Source: Rhodamnia argentea
Lineage: Eukaryota; Streptophyta; Magnoliopsida; Myrtales; Myrtaceae
Direction: 5' to 3'
Assembly: GCF_020921035.1 (NCBI RefSeq)
Contig: NC_063151.1
Span: 29,270,934-29,334,933 of the forward strand
Length of the DNA: 64,000 nt
Below the pieces are notes generated by a model, which saw only the letters and a list, made by a program, of their open reading frames with translations, was not told the origin of the DNA and searched no databases. The position numbers and the translations under genes are program-made. Shown in pieces: positions 1-10,593 of the stretch (positions are counted from its first letter, which is position 1; each line of letters starts with the position of its first letter).

Positions 1-1800
1 GAGCTGAACATGCCGACGACGGAAGAAACAATTGATGCAGGATGCTACGAGTGGTCCCAAACACAACAGGACGGTTTGATTACTCCTGACCTGACAGGGA
101 CAGCATATCGAGCTCCCTCCCTCATCCTTACATCCTCAACAAAAGTCGTCTCTTGCGGCACCTGCTTCATACTTTCCCCACATTCGATGCCCCGACATAG
201 CCACTCCATGGAAAATTAACCGCTCCTCTTACCTCAGTAATCGATTCACGATCCGGCAATTGGGTACAACCCGAAGGCTACATAGAAACGAGAATCTTCT
301 CTTTTACTTACTTACAGAGAAGCAGATCCGCGAGGTTTTCGGGAAGTCAATGTAATGGAGCCGCTTGTTGCTATTATGTATTTGCGAGCATTGTTCTTCT
401 AGGTTTTTACGAACGTTAGTGACGAGAGAGAGAGGGATTAATGACAGAAAATTTTTGATGGAGCCGTTGATTACGAACCATTTTTACTGGGGGGGAATAA
501 GGCACGGATTGCAGAGAGAATTACCAGATTTGAAAGCAGTCAAGGAAGCAATTAATGTAAAACCCGCCAAGTAGGAAACAAATGTAACGGATAGTCAGCA
601 CTGTCGGCGGGATCGTCGCCCATTAAATTCCAAGGCATTGCCCCTCAAGTTCAACCCTGCAAAAGAAACACCAGTGACCCGGCCCGACCCGAGTACTGGA
701 ATTGCTCGGTGGCCCCTCTCAATCATGCGTGACCCATCAAATCTCCTTTACTGGGCCAAACCCAACGTTCACATTTATATTGTCGTCCCCACCAAAAGTT
801 AGGGTTAAATGTCTTTCACCACCAAGAGAGAAAAGGCTGTCCCTGTTCGGGGACAATTCAGTGTGGTCGATGAAGTTAACGTTCATGCTATGCTAGACCT
901 AAGACTCGCTTATCCTCGATGCGTGGTTGCTTTGGGTATAATAGTTCGAGTATATAGCGCAATTATTCTCCGAAGAAAAATGCCAGCCAAGTGATGTGAT
1001 TTATTAGTGGCGCGGTCATGCTTGATCACCGCAACAAATTCACATAATTTAAGTGATACATGAGTTAAAAAAAAGGATGGACATGGACTATCGGTGCTAG
1101 GTAGGGACTCCATTTAGGCGTTACTACAAGGGTTCCAAATCACGTTATAGAATATTCGATTTGAGACATAACTATTCGAAAATCACCCCAATTTGAAACG
1201 TGAATCGAATTGTTAAGTTAAGTCTTAACCTTGTGGGCCAACGACAATGGAAGCAACAAGTTAGTTAAACGGTCGTAACGCTTATACTAATAGTAGGACG
1301 CCCAACAAAGCCTGCACACGTGGCTGTCGTCCGAGGGTCCTGATTGAGGAGGGAAAAATCAGAAACGTGTACGGCTGTAGAGATCCCCGACGGATCAGGA
1401 GGTGAGGAAAGGAGGGAGAGAAAGGTTTTCTCGGGGAGGGGGAGAAGAAAGTTTCCAAATGGAGGACGGAGGAGGGCGAAAGAAAACCGGAAACGGTCGA
1501 GTGGAGAGGGAGTGGTGGGTGGCGTTGGTTACGCCATGAACGAGCCTAAAAAACATGCAACGAAGCATTCCCAGATTCACGTTACGCTCCGAATTTGCAA
1601 ATCAAGTACGTGCATCATAAATAATAAAATAAAAGAGGAAAAAGGAAAGAGAAAGCTGATAAGCTCCCTCCCTCCCTCGCCTCGATCGGAAGACGTGGCT
1701 CCACGTTGGGCCCCACTTCGAACCGGCCGGCCATTCCACAGTACCCTCTTTTACCCACTCCCACTCCCACTCCTCTCCTTCTTCTTCATCCCCCTCGAGC
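1..1800. other. Intergenic and promoter region, no gene recognised
   Basis: No convincing coding exon is visible. Short open frames are scattered on both strands and lack recognisable domains. The stretch from about 1340 onward becomes purine-rich, then C/T-rich, as the promoter of the downstream glucanase is approached. Confidence 0.5.
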
Positions 1801-1867
1801 CTATAAATCCACTCCATTCCTTCGCCCCTCGGAAATCCCTCTCTCTCTCTCTCTCTCTCCCTCTCTA
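1801..1867 (+). promoter_or_regulatory. Core promoter and CT-rich leader of the GH17 gene
   Basis: A TATA-box (CTATAAAT at 1801-1808) is followed about 33 bp later by a pyrimidine run of CT repeats at about 1839-1867. This is the usual plant arrangement of TATA box, transcription start about 30 bp downstream, and a pyrimidine-rich 5' leader. The start codon follows at 1905. An in-frame upstream ATG at 1875 is possible, but only the later ATG gives a clean signal peptide. Confidence 0.6.
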
Positions 1868-1904
1868 CAGGCTCATGCTCTGTTTCTGCCGTCCTGAACA
1901 GAGC

Positions 1905-4647
1905 ATGGCGAGTCCTGCATTTTCTTGCTTCCTCCTCCTCATGTCCACCTTTGCTCTTGCAGGTAACCTCCCTCTCGCATTCCCATTCAATGGAAGTCTC
2001 CCTTCCATGTGTTTTCTCTGTTTTCAGTTCTAAATCTAGTCCGTGAAATGAAGAAGCTCCATTCGACGTTCCATTTCCATGGGCTCGAGCTCTAAGTAAA
2101 AGGGAAGTCCCTTGCCTTCTCGACACTGATCCTCTAGTTTTGGCGTACCTCCACGTCCTCGCTTCCAAAAGAACGACCCAAGTAGTCCGTTAGAACATTT
2201 TGTTTGGCGCAATGATGGTCGTGTCCTCGTTTGGAAATTCATGTGTGTAGACCTCGTAATCATTTTGCATCAAGATGCAGTGCGTGAGGATATCTAAGTC
2301 CCCGGGAGCTAATTCTGTCGTCTGTTACATTACGCTTAATTCTGTTTTCTCGTTCCCGATCTCAATTTACTTATTGTTACGTTTGTTACAGAGTCAGGGT
2401 CGATCGGAGTGAACTGGGGTCGAATAGCCAACGACCTCCCGCCGCCGCCGAAAGTGGTGGAGCTCCTGAAATCGCAGGGCATCACCCGGGTCAAGCTCTT
2501 CGACACCTACGACGGCGCCCTCACGGCCCTCGCCGGCTCCGGCATAACCGTCGTCGTCACCCTCCCCAACGAGCAGCTTTCCTCCGCCGCTGCGGACCAG
2601 TCGTTCACAGACTCGTGGGTGCAGTCCAACATCTCCAAGTACTGTCCCTCCACCAAGATCGTCGCCATTGCCGTGGGCAACGAGGTCTTCGTCGACCCCA
2701 ACAACACCACCGATTTCCTCGTGCCCGCCATGAACAACATCCACGCCTCCCTCGTCAAATACAATCTATCCGACATATATGTGTCTTCTCCGATCGCGTT
2801 GAGCTCGCTCCAGACCTCCTACCCGACTTCTGCCGGGTCGTTCAAGTCGGATCTTGTTGAGCCCGTGATTAAGCCCATGTTGGAGTTCCTTCGCAAGACC
2901 GGGTCGTACCTCATGGTTAATGTCTACCCGTTTTTCGCTTACTCGGCCAATTCGGATCAGATCTCACTGGACTACGCGCTGTTCAAGCAGAATCCGGGCG
3001 TCGCGGATTCCGGCAACGGATTGAATTACTACAGCCTCTTCGATGCCCAAGTAGATGCTGTCTATGCCGCTATGTCGGCCCTCCAATACAACGACGTCAA
3101 GCTGGTCGTGACGGAGACTGGCTGGCCATCAAAGGGCGATTCGAACGAAATCGGTGCAGGCGCGGAGAACGCAGCGGCGTACAACGGGAACCTGGTCAAG
3201 CGGGTCCTGACCGGGAACGGGACGCCGTTGAGGCCGAACAATACCGTGGACGTGTACTTGTTCGCGCTTTTCAACGAGAACCAAAAACCGGGTCCCACGT
3301 CGGAGCGGAACTACGGGCTGTTTTACCCGGACGAGCAGAAGGTTTACAGCATACCGCTCACGATGGAGCAGCTGACTAGCGGGGAGAGCAACGTGAGCAA
3401 GGCCCAGGTCCCAACCCCCACCGCGGGCCAGACGTGGTGCGTGGCCAACGGGAGAGCCGGGGAGGAGAAGCTGCAGGCGGCGCTGGACTACGCCTGCGGA
3501 GCGGGAGGGGCCGATTGCCGGCCCATCCAACCAGGCTCTGCTTGTTACAACCCGAACTCCCTGGAGGCGCACGCTTCATACGCATTCAATAGCTATTACC
3601 AGAAGAAGGCCCGTGGGATGGGGACATGCCATTTCGGCGGCACAGCCTATGTGGTGACACAACCGCCTAGTGAGTACCACCGTCACCTTATCATCTCTAA
3701 TATTTTCGATTACACGCCCCACGCCACTATAGCAAGACATGATACCATTAAACGTCTCGTACAATTGATCTTGCCAATAGGGTTGTCCACTTTTGTCAAA
3801 AAGTGGGAAAAATTGGAGACTCGAAGGCATTTAGGTCACTAGTCGCTCCAACCTTCAGACCTAATTCCATAATTTTTCTTCGTTTTCACATTGCTGGTCG
3901 GGCATGGAGTAAAACTTGCACGCCTCGTGCGTTCACTTGCCAAAGACGTGCGTCTCTTAGAAAAAGTCTCTTTTGGTTTTGCCTATGCCTACATAAATCG
4001 AGTAATGCACCTATTGACATATCGATATAGGATTTTTGAAGGGGGAAAAAAAAGGGTCTTCGCTCTATTTAATTTCCAATGACGTGTCAAATTGATATTT
4101 CCTAACTATGATTCTAAAACCAGCGGGGCAGACGAAAGTGGCATCATGAGAAAACATTTTTTCTGTTGTCAACATTCTACGTTTTTTTTGTCTGCGGCCA
4201 TCTCATGTCATGATGTTGCTTTCTACATAATCTTCATTTCTCTCCTCCTTGCTCAATGTGGGGTCGCAGTGCTTGACATCATGGTCGGGACCCTCATGTA
4301 ATAATATTTTATGGTCGATCCTCGTCAGCGATAAGGTCATGGGTGTTCAACTGCTGCGGCATTTTCTTTACTTCGTTGGACCAATAACGTCCTTTAGCTT
4401 CTTTGACTCTTTCCTTTGACATGAAGCTCGACCAACTCAATAGTCTTAAATTACCGTCTGGAGTCATTGAAAATTTCGTCCCTTTGAGACGATACGTCGT
4501 GATTTGTCCTTAATCTGAGAAAGAAAGTCAATTTTCTTGTGGCAGTGATGTAACCAAACAGTTCGATCACGACTGCTATGGCTGAAATTGCTTTGCTAAA
4601 TTTGTGTTGCAGAGTACGGGGAGTGCGAATTCCCCACGGGATACTAG
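1905..4647 (+). CDS. Glucan endo-1,3-beta-glucosidase, GH17 with CBM43 (X8) domain
   Basis: Secreted enzyme predicted to hydrolyse beta-1,3-glucan (callose) in the cell wall. Exons are 1905-1962, 2392-3669 and 4613-4647; all borders are GT..AG and the total is 457 codons (456 aa). Residues 1-19 are a signal peptide. The mature protein opens with the family hallmark SIGVNWGR. The two GH17 catalytic glutamates are visible: Glu117 in VGNEV (acid/base) and Glu261 in TETGWPS (nucleophile). A short Pro/Thr linker leads to a CBM43 carbohydrate-binding domain from about residue 365 (starts QTWCVANGR, with spaced cysteines). The tiny last exon encodes KYGECEFPTGY, completing the CBM43 C-terminus. No hydrophobic GPI tail is seen, so a soluble apoplastic protein is inferred. 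Intron 2 is long (943 bp). Exon 2 is markedly GC-rich compared with its surroundings. Confidence 0.93.
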
Positions 4648-5199
4648 AGAGAGAGAGAGATATATTCTTTCAACCAAGTCAAGAAACGGCGGCGTTTGGC
4701 GGAGACTTGGCCATGGATTTGGTGTTGGGCTTTAAGCTCATTCTCATTCTTTGCTTCTCGACCTGGACAGCAGCTTATAGCTTACAATTGGGATTGGTGC
4801 TTTTTGCCTTGGGGCATTTTTTGTCTTTTTACGGGAGGAGGGTTAGGTTTACTTTTGGTCACCAGCTTCCTTGACTGTTCCGTCCGTAATTATTTCCCTC
4901 CCCACCCTTCTTATTGTTATTTAACCTTGATATTATTATAATACATTATCGGTTTTACTTGATTACTGATGTGGACACGATACTTAATCGGTCTGACAGG
5001 TTTCTTGAGGGCGATTTAGCATAAAATAACATAAGTTAGTGAGAGAGAGAGAGAGTGACGTCTTTTGTCCTATAATGGCTTGCCGTCTTCTTTGTTTGGC
5101 CCCATCGGATGATGATGATGATCCATGCCAATGATAATGATAAAAAATTGTCGCCCTCCAAATCCCGGCGTTCTCACCACTCGAATGAATTGCGTGGAG
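4648..5199. other. 3' flank of the GH17 gene
   Basis: Directly after the stop codon there is a GA microsatellite (about 4648-4660), then T-rich sequence consistent with a 3' UTR. A second GA run lies at about 5041-5055. No further gene is visible. Confidence 0.4.
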
Positions 5200-5785
5200 A
5201 GTTTCATCGTTTCTAAAAAGATGAAAGCGGGTTTACAAATCTTAACTAGGAAATATGGACCTGGGGCGGGATAAAAAATATCGGCTAGACATTGGACACT
5301 TGAATGAAAATAATGAAAAGTCGCTTGTAAAGTCCACAGCCACACTCCTCGGCTGTTGAAAATGTGATTTGAGAATTACGGCTAGATGGAGGAATCTATC
5401 CTGGACAACCGAGCTCCTCTTTTTCCTTTGTTTTTCTGCGACACGGCATCAGAAGGATCGACCAAAACGAGGGCGTCTTGTTCCTTGCCGGCGCAACTTT
5501 TGAGTTTCCAGTTCATATGGGAGAAGGGAAAAATGGAACCCCGAGCTCAAGTTCATCTGAGCGGCCCCGAGAGAAAGTATGAAGTTTTGGGGAGGCGTAG
5601 CTCGAGCTGGATCAATTACTTCAACTCCGCTGACGAAGTACAGACCTCGTTTGATCCGTAAAGGTACGGACCTAAAACCATGTGTCGATTCTATCTTACC
5701 CCTTTTTTTTTTTGTTTAACCAAAGAATGGAAAGTTATCCAATCCTGCTACAAATCCAAATTAGACAGATTAAAAGCACGAAAAA
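5200..5785. repeat. Dispersed 0.6-kb duplication, copy 1
   Basis: This block is clearly alignable to 13185-13870, from shared 'atggacctggg(g)c' wording at the left to 'aatcctgctacaaatccaaatta' type wording at the right (both are partial matches). It includes the phrases 'aagtccacagccacactcct', 'gctcgagctggatcaattac' and 'acgaagtacagacc'. It has no long open frame shared by the two copies, so it looks like duplicated non-coding DNA or a degenerate element. Confidence 0.7.
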
Positions 5786-6135
5786 CTATTGCGTGGTCAG
5801 AATACAATAAAAGTCCTAAACATTTTTTAATTTTGCTAATTTAGTACTAAGCATTTTTTTTTTGCCAATTGAATCCTAAACATTTTGCATTTGTGTTAAG
5901 TTAATCTATCATATCAATATTGATCGAAAATCCTTGACGCGGCACTGCCCACGCTGACGTGGAGATAATTTTTGATAATATTTTAGTATTTATTAAAATT
6001 TTTATTATATTCCTTTTTTTTTCTTTCTTTTTTTTTCCTTCCTTCTTCCTCCAAATGGCCTTTGGACCTTCTTGTCGCCCTTGCCTATGGCCATCCGAGG
6101 GCAAGCTTCGCTAGAGGTCGGTGAGGTCAATCTCG
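5786..6135. repeat. Fold-back/MULE-like MITE, left part only
   Basis: It contains the phrases 'agtcctaaacattttt', 'gccaattgaatcctaaac' and 'gctgacgtggagataatttt', then a T/C-rich run and a GC-rich core. These are the same building blocks seen at about 21.5, 35.2, 48.3 and 53.4 kb. The mirrored right half is missing here, so the copy is truncated. Confidence 0.55.
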
Positions 6136-6139
6136 AAAT

Positions 6140-6745
6140 GTGCAATCAAGAGTTATGATACATGCATTGAAAGTCCTAAAACTTGTCACGAAAGCACAAT
6201 TGATGTCCTAAAAACTTTCAACATGTGCAATTAAGTTTTAAAACTTGCCACGAAAGTGCGATGGAGTTTTAAACCTTCCAAAAAGTACAATCAATGAAAT
6301 GACTTGATTTCACCAATTTGTTTGTCACAGATGTATTAGTTTGGGATTCCTCATTATATTAACCCAATTTAATGAGAATTAACGGAGGGTAAATTTGTCA
6401 CGGTTGTACCAATTTAGATTTTTTTATAATAAAAAAATTAATTTTGGTTAAATTTGTCACAGGCATATTAGTTTGGAATTTTCGGCGGTAAAAAAAATAG
6501 TTTATAGGTAAATTTATCACAAACGTATCAATTTGATGTTTTTGATTATCACAAAAATAGTTTGAGGTAAATTTATCACAGGTGTACCGGTTTGAAATTT
6601 CTCATGGTAAAAAAAATAATTTGGGGTAAATTTATCACAGGTATACCAGTTTGAAGTTTTCGTGGTCAAAAAATAGTTTAGAGTAAATTTGTCACAAATG
6701 TACTGATTTGAAATTTTTCGTGGTATTAACCTATTTTATAATATA
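6140..6745. repeat. MITE remnants with about 60-70-bp imperfect tandem units
   Basis: 6140-6300 carries the 'agtcctaaaacttgtcacga' fold-back family. From 6310 to 6745 a unit of roughly 60-70 bp, containing 'gtaaatttatcacag' followed by 'gtaccggtttgaaattt' and an A-run with 'atagtttggggt', repeats about six times. The same unit occurs at about 47.2 and 59.4 kb. Confidence 0.6.
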
Positions 6746-9700
6746 GTCATTGGAATTGCAATTTGGGCTTGTAATATAGAGGGCCAATTCCTGTGTGCTC
6801 TGTTATGGGCCGTAGCGTGTATAACGATAACACCTTTTTCAATTCAATTCTAGTGTTGACCAAACAAAAAAAAAAAAAAAAAATCAATTCCAATGTTGTT
6901 TTCTAATTTGAAAATGCAATTGCTATTTTTAATAAATTTAGTAAATCTCTTTTTACTGATACTATTCTTACATTGCAGTAGTTAAAGTTTGTTCGCATTA
7001 ATTTTTGCCCTATCTTCCAACTTTTTTTATATATTTAAGAACCATATTTAACGGGGCTTGAACAAATCCCAAGTGAGATTTTCTGGACATCGAGAAAAAG
7101 AGTTACATGGTTCCGTTAATGCCATTAGCGGTGGATACGGCACTGTTTCTCTGATGCGAGTAACTGTTAATAAAAGAATGGAAAATACCATAAAAAATCC
7201 TGAACTATGGTCACTGTAATTCTTAAACTTTTTTTTGGTGATGTCAAAAATCCCAAACTATATCTTCCGTAACACATTTATTCTAAATTTTTTTTTGTGA
7301 CATCAAAAAGCCAAAACTTGTATTTATGTGACACATTTACCCTCCGTTAGGGTTCTATTAAAATTGATAGTTAAAAAGTTAACTTGAATCTGACATGGCA
7401 CCGATATGATGCCATGTAAGCGCCACATGAGAAAAACATGAAAACGAAAAGGAAAAAGAAAAGGAAAATTTCGAAGTCACTATTTATCGTCTTCAACCTG
7501 CCGAGGTCCTCCGCCGTTTGAAATTAGTCGTTGCTTTTTTTTTCTTGTTGATGGGTTTTTTCTTTTTTGAGGTTCGTTTAGTGCTTTGGTGAGTCCCCGT
7601 TGGTTTGCGTTGTCGTTGTTTGTGGATAGGTTCGTGTTCGATTAGTATTCGTTACGGGCTTTAGCCAAGTCTTGGCTTGTTTACGCTTCGGGCATTAGAT
7701 CTTGTGGTTATTCTTGCTCTTGTTCTTGAGCACTAGCCCGTCCTCGAAGGCATCGATGATCTCGTGTCTAAACCTCCGGCGGCGTTCACCCTTGCTAGAT
7801 CACATTCATCGGATCTGGGCATGGCGATTGCAAGCTTCGAGGTTCGATTTAGGTTCTTAAGCTTGCAACCTCCATGGCCGCTCGAGCTCCATGCTTGGCT
7901 TGAGGGTTTATAAATTTCATCCGTTTATGCTGCGTCCGTTTCCGGGCATGTCCCTTTGTTTATGGAAAATTCATCTGTGCAGATTTGTAATCTGTTTAAG
8001 AGCAAATTCGAAATTGTAAATTATCAAAGACGGAATTTAAGAGCATTTTATCTTTTTTTTATTTTTTTTTTTATTATGGATTTACCTTTTTCAAATTTGC
8101 AGATTGTTTTCAACCTTCTTTGCGGCTCCCCACCACTACTCTCACTATGTGCCCCTCATGCGAGCGTGTAACCACCACCTTCACCTCTACCACCGCCACC
8201 TCGCCCCCCGCGAAGGGACGAAATCCACAAACCCTTTGGCCAAGCTTAGAGCTTGAGCGGCTTTACAAGGAATTAAAAATTAAATGTAAATGCAAACGCC
8301 TTCGGCCGCACCCTTTTTCAAAATATTATAATCGAAGCGAGATCCGAGCTTTATTTAGAAAGTGGCCTTATTTGTGAGGCCAGATTTTTCTGAAAAAAAG
8401 TTTATGGTGGTGTTTAGGGTTATTGCACTATAACTCTAGGCAGAGTATGAGTGTGGTCATCTAGGCATTTTCCTCTATCCAAACATGGAGATTGACATAT
8501 TCAATCGTTATGAATATTGGAATATTAAATAACGCTTTAATCTAACAGTTTAAATTATGGCCTCACAAAATTTCACATTAATAAATAAGTTTTTCTTCAA
8601 CGCCTTGATCTAATAGTTTAAACTTCATTCCTAAATTACTCTTGCTTTATACGATAGAAAGAAGGACCCAAAAAAAAGGACATAGCTAACATTGTGTCGG
8701 GTGACTTCCGTCACTTCCCCCTTCATCCACTTTATTGCAAAACGTGCCATTCTCTGCGCCCATCTCTCCAATAAAAATTCAGAGCATATTACTAAATAAA
8801 AGGTTACATAGTCATATTGGGATAAATTTGCTCCAAACTAATTATGTCATAAGTGTATATTTCAGGATTTTTAGTAGTCAAAAAATTAATTTTGAATAAA
8901 TTTACCATAGATGTATCACCTCAGCCTAGTTGCATATCAAGTAGAAGCTAAGGCAAATGAGGAGCAATTTCTCCACATTCGCTTTCAACACCTAATAGCA
9001 AACACTTTCCTTTGAATTTTTATGATTTAGACATACCGGCAAAGAAATCAAATGAATTGCCCGTTGTTAGCTCATGTCCAACCACACATCATGGCGCAAC
9101 AACAACACGGTGGTGGCTCAACATCCATGTGCGTAATCTTATTAATTTGGTCAAATAAGACACTTCGCGATAAAAAATGCCCCGGTCATGGTGTGAAATA
9201 TGGCGCATGACATGCAACAAGTCGTTGCGAAGATTCAAGATTAAGTTAACAAATAGCACATCCCGTAAGCCGCTATAAACCTTATTACGACAATCTCGGA
9301 ATTAACATAGCTATAATCTAGAAACACAGTAATGGTTTAAAGAAATTTGTGCACCTGATTTAGGATCTATCATTCTCGATGTGAAATAGCGACGATCTAA
9401 TACTTCAATCTTATTCTCTATCACCCTTTGTATTCTTGGTTTAATGAGATAGCCCCTCAACAATGCCGATTCGTATGCGTTCTTTATGTGAGGATGTTAT
9501 GAATTCATTAAGGTTAGAGGAGGGACTGGAGTGCTATTTATAAAGTTTACAACCAAGCTCCTCTCATCACGGGGTAGGCCTAACTCGACCCACACAATGT
9601 CAGATTCATATTAAATTAGTTAAGAATTCTTATATCTCACCTCATTAGATCAATCCCGTAAATGGTAAATTAATCTTGTAAAATGCTAAATTACAATCTT

Positions 9701-9769
9701 AGTTAATTTAAGCTCGTGTTAGGAAAACTCTATCACATCCTTATACAGAAATGGGTTGATGTGGCCGGG
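6746..9769. other. Intergenic, repeat-rich, no gene recognised
   Basis: 7180-7400 resembles the termini of the 60-70-bp-unit MITE family. 7440-8230 is mixed sequence with short GC-richer patches that may be captured genic DNA, but no domain is readable. 9060-9240 is a dispersed repeat that also appears around 15630-15697 plus 17375-17480, where a transposon has split it. No supported coding exon. Confidence 0.4.
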
Positions 9770-10138
9770 TGCCACGTTGATATTGAGAAAAATGGCCCAC
9801 GTTTCCTTGATTCGACCACGAAAGTCTTAGAATGCAAGGACAAGGTGCCCGCACTGTTTTAGGAGCTATAAATTTCCACGGTTCCACCAGATTGACTGTT
9901 TGTTTCTCCGCTTCCACAATTTCTTCGAAAAAGCACACTTCCTTCCTTCCTCTTTCCTTTTTCTGTCTATTTAAACAAGGAAGTTTCCGTCCCTTTTGAT
10001 GTGTCGGAATCTGAACGTGTTAACCCCGCAATCTGAAACTCGCATTGATCCGCTTTGCTGTCGTCGCCGTGGATCCTAAGTTCCCCGTCAATTTTGGAAG
10101 CGATCCAGACAAGTTTTCGCCGATTTTTTCCCCCAAGG

Positions 10139-10437
10139 ATGGTGTTCAATGCGCCTTCGTCTCCGGTCAGCACTGATTCAGACACCGACGATGGAGGGAC
10201 GGTGATCGTTGCGCCTTCGTCTCCGGTCAGCACTGATTCAGACACCGACGATGGAGGGAAGGTGAGTACTTCGTTATTTGTGGGCACGGGCTGACCGAGC
10301 TGGATCTTAAGCTCGATGAAACTAATGATATTTCTGTCGGGATCCAGATAGGTTTTTGCGGATTCTTCCCGAGAATGGGGTCGCGGGGCCTTTCTATCCG
10401 GCCAGCACCGATTCAGACACCGAGAGTCGAGGGACGG
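10139..10437 (+). CDS. Tandemly duplicated small exons with STDSDT motif (copy A)
   Basis: The first exon-like unit, starting at the ATG at 10139, ends at 10261 with a strong AAG|GTGAGT donor. It encodes two 20-residue repeats, each containing SSPVSTDSDTDDGG, produced by a near-perfect 60-bp tandem duplication (10141-10200 and 10201-10260). A second unit follows acceptor GATCCAG|ATAGG at 10348 and ends at a GTGAGT donor near 10437. This second unit has lost one base relative to its copy B counterpart, so its STDSDT frame is out of phase with its own acceptor. Whether these exons are spliced onto the HMA gene downstream, form a separate small transcript or are 5' leader exons is not decided by the sequence. 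Confidence 0.45.
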
Positions 10438-10593
10438 TGAGTACTCCGTTCTTGTCAGCATGAGCTGACCAAGCTGGATCTTTTCTAGTAAAAATACATG
10501 GTCTCTTGGATTCATTCAATCATTTGTTTTAGTCGTAGAAATAGGCTCAATCTCTCTGTCGGCATCTTATTTCTTGGTTCATGAAGGCTGAAT

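Noticed and set aside
1344-2033. 229-codon open frame over the GH17 promoter and first exon
   Set aside because: Only its last part (from 1905) is the real exon 1. The rest is purine/pyrimidine-biased leader and promoter DNA with a TATA-box inside.
1602-2168. 188-codon minus-strand frame rich in Arg and Glu
   Set aside because: Translation of the CT/GA-rich leader in reverse; low complexity.
2394-3572. Long open frames antisense to the GH17 exon (for example 147 and 116 codons)
   Set aside because: They overlap a GC-rich, clearly functional exon on the other strand; low stop-codon frequency explains them, and no domain is visible.
9967-10515. 182-codon minus-strand frame in copy A and its 166-codon counterpart in copy B
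   Set aside because: Antisense of the STDSDT exon repeats. Its repeats simply mirror the DNA duplication, and the splice-site pattern supports the plus strand.
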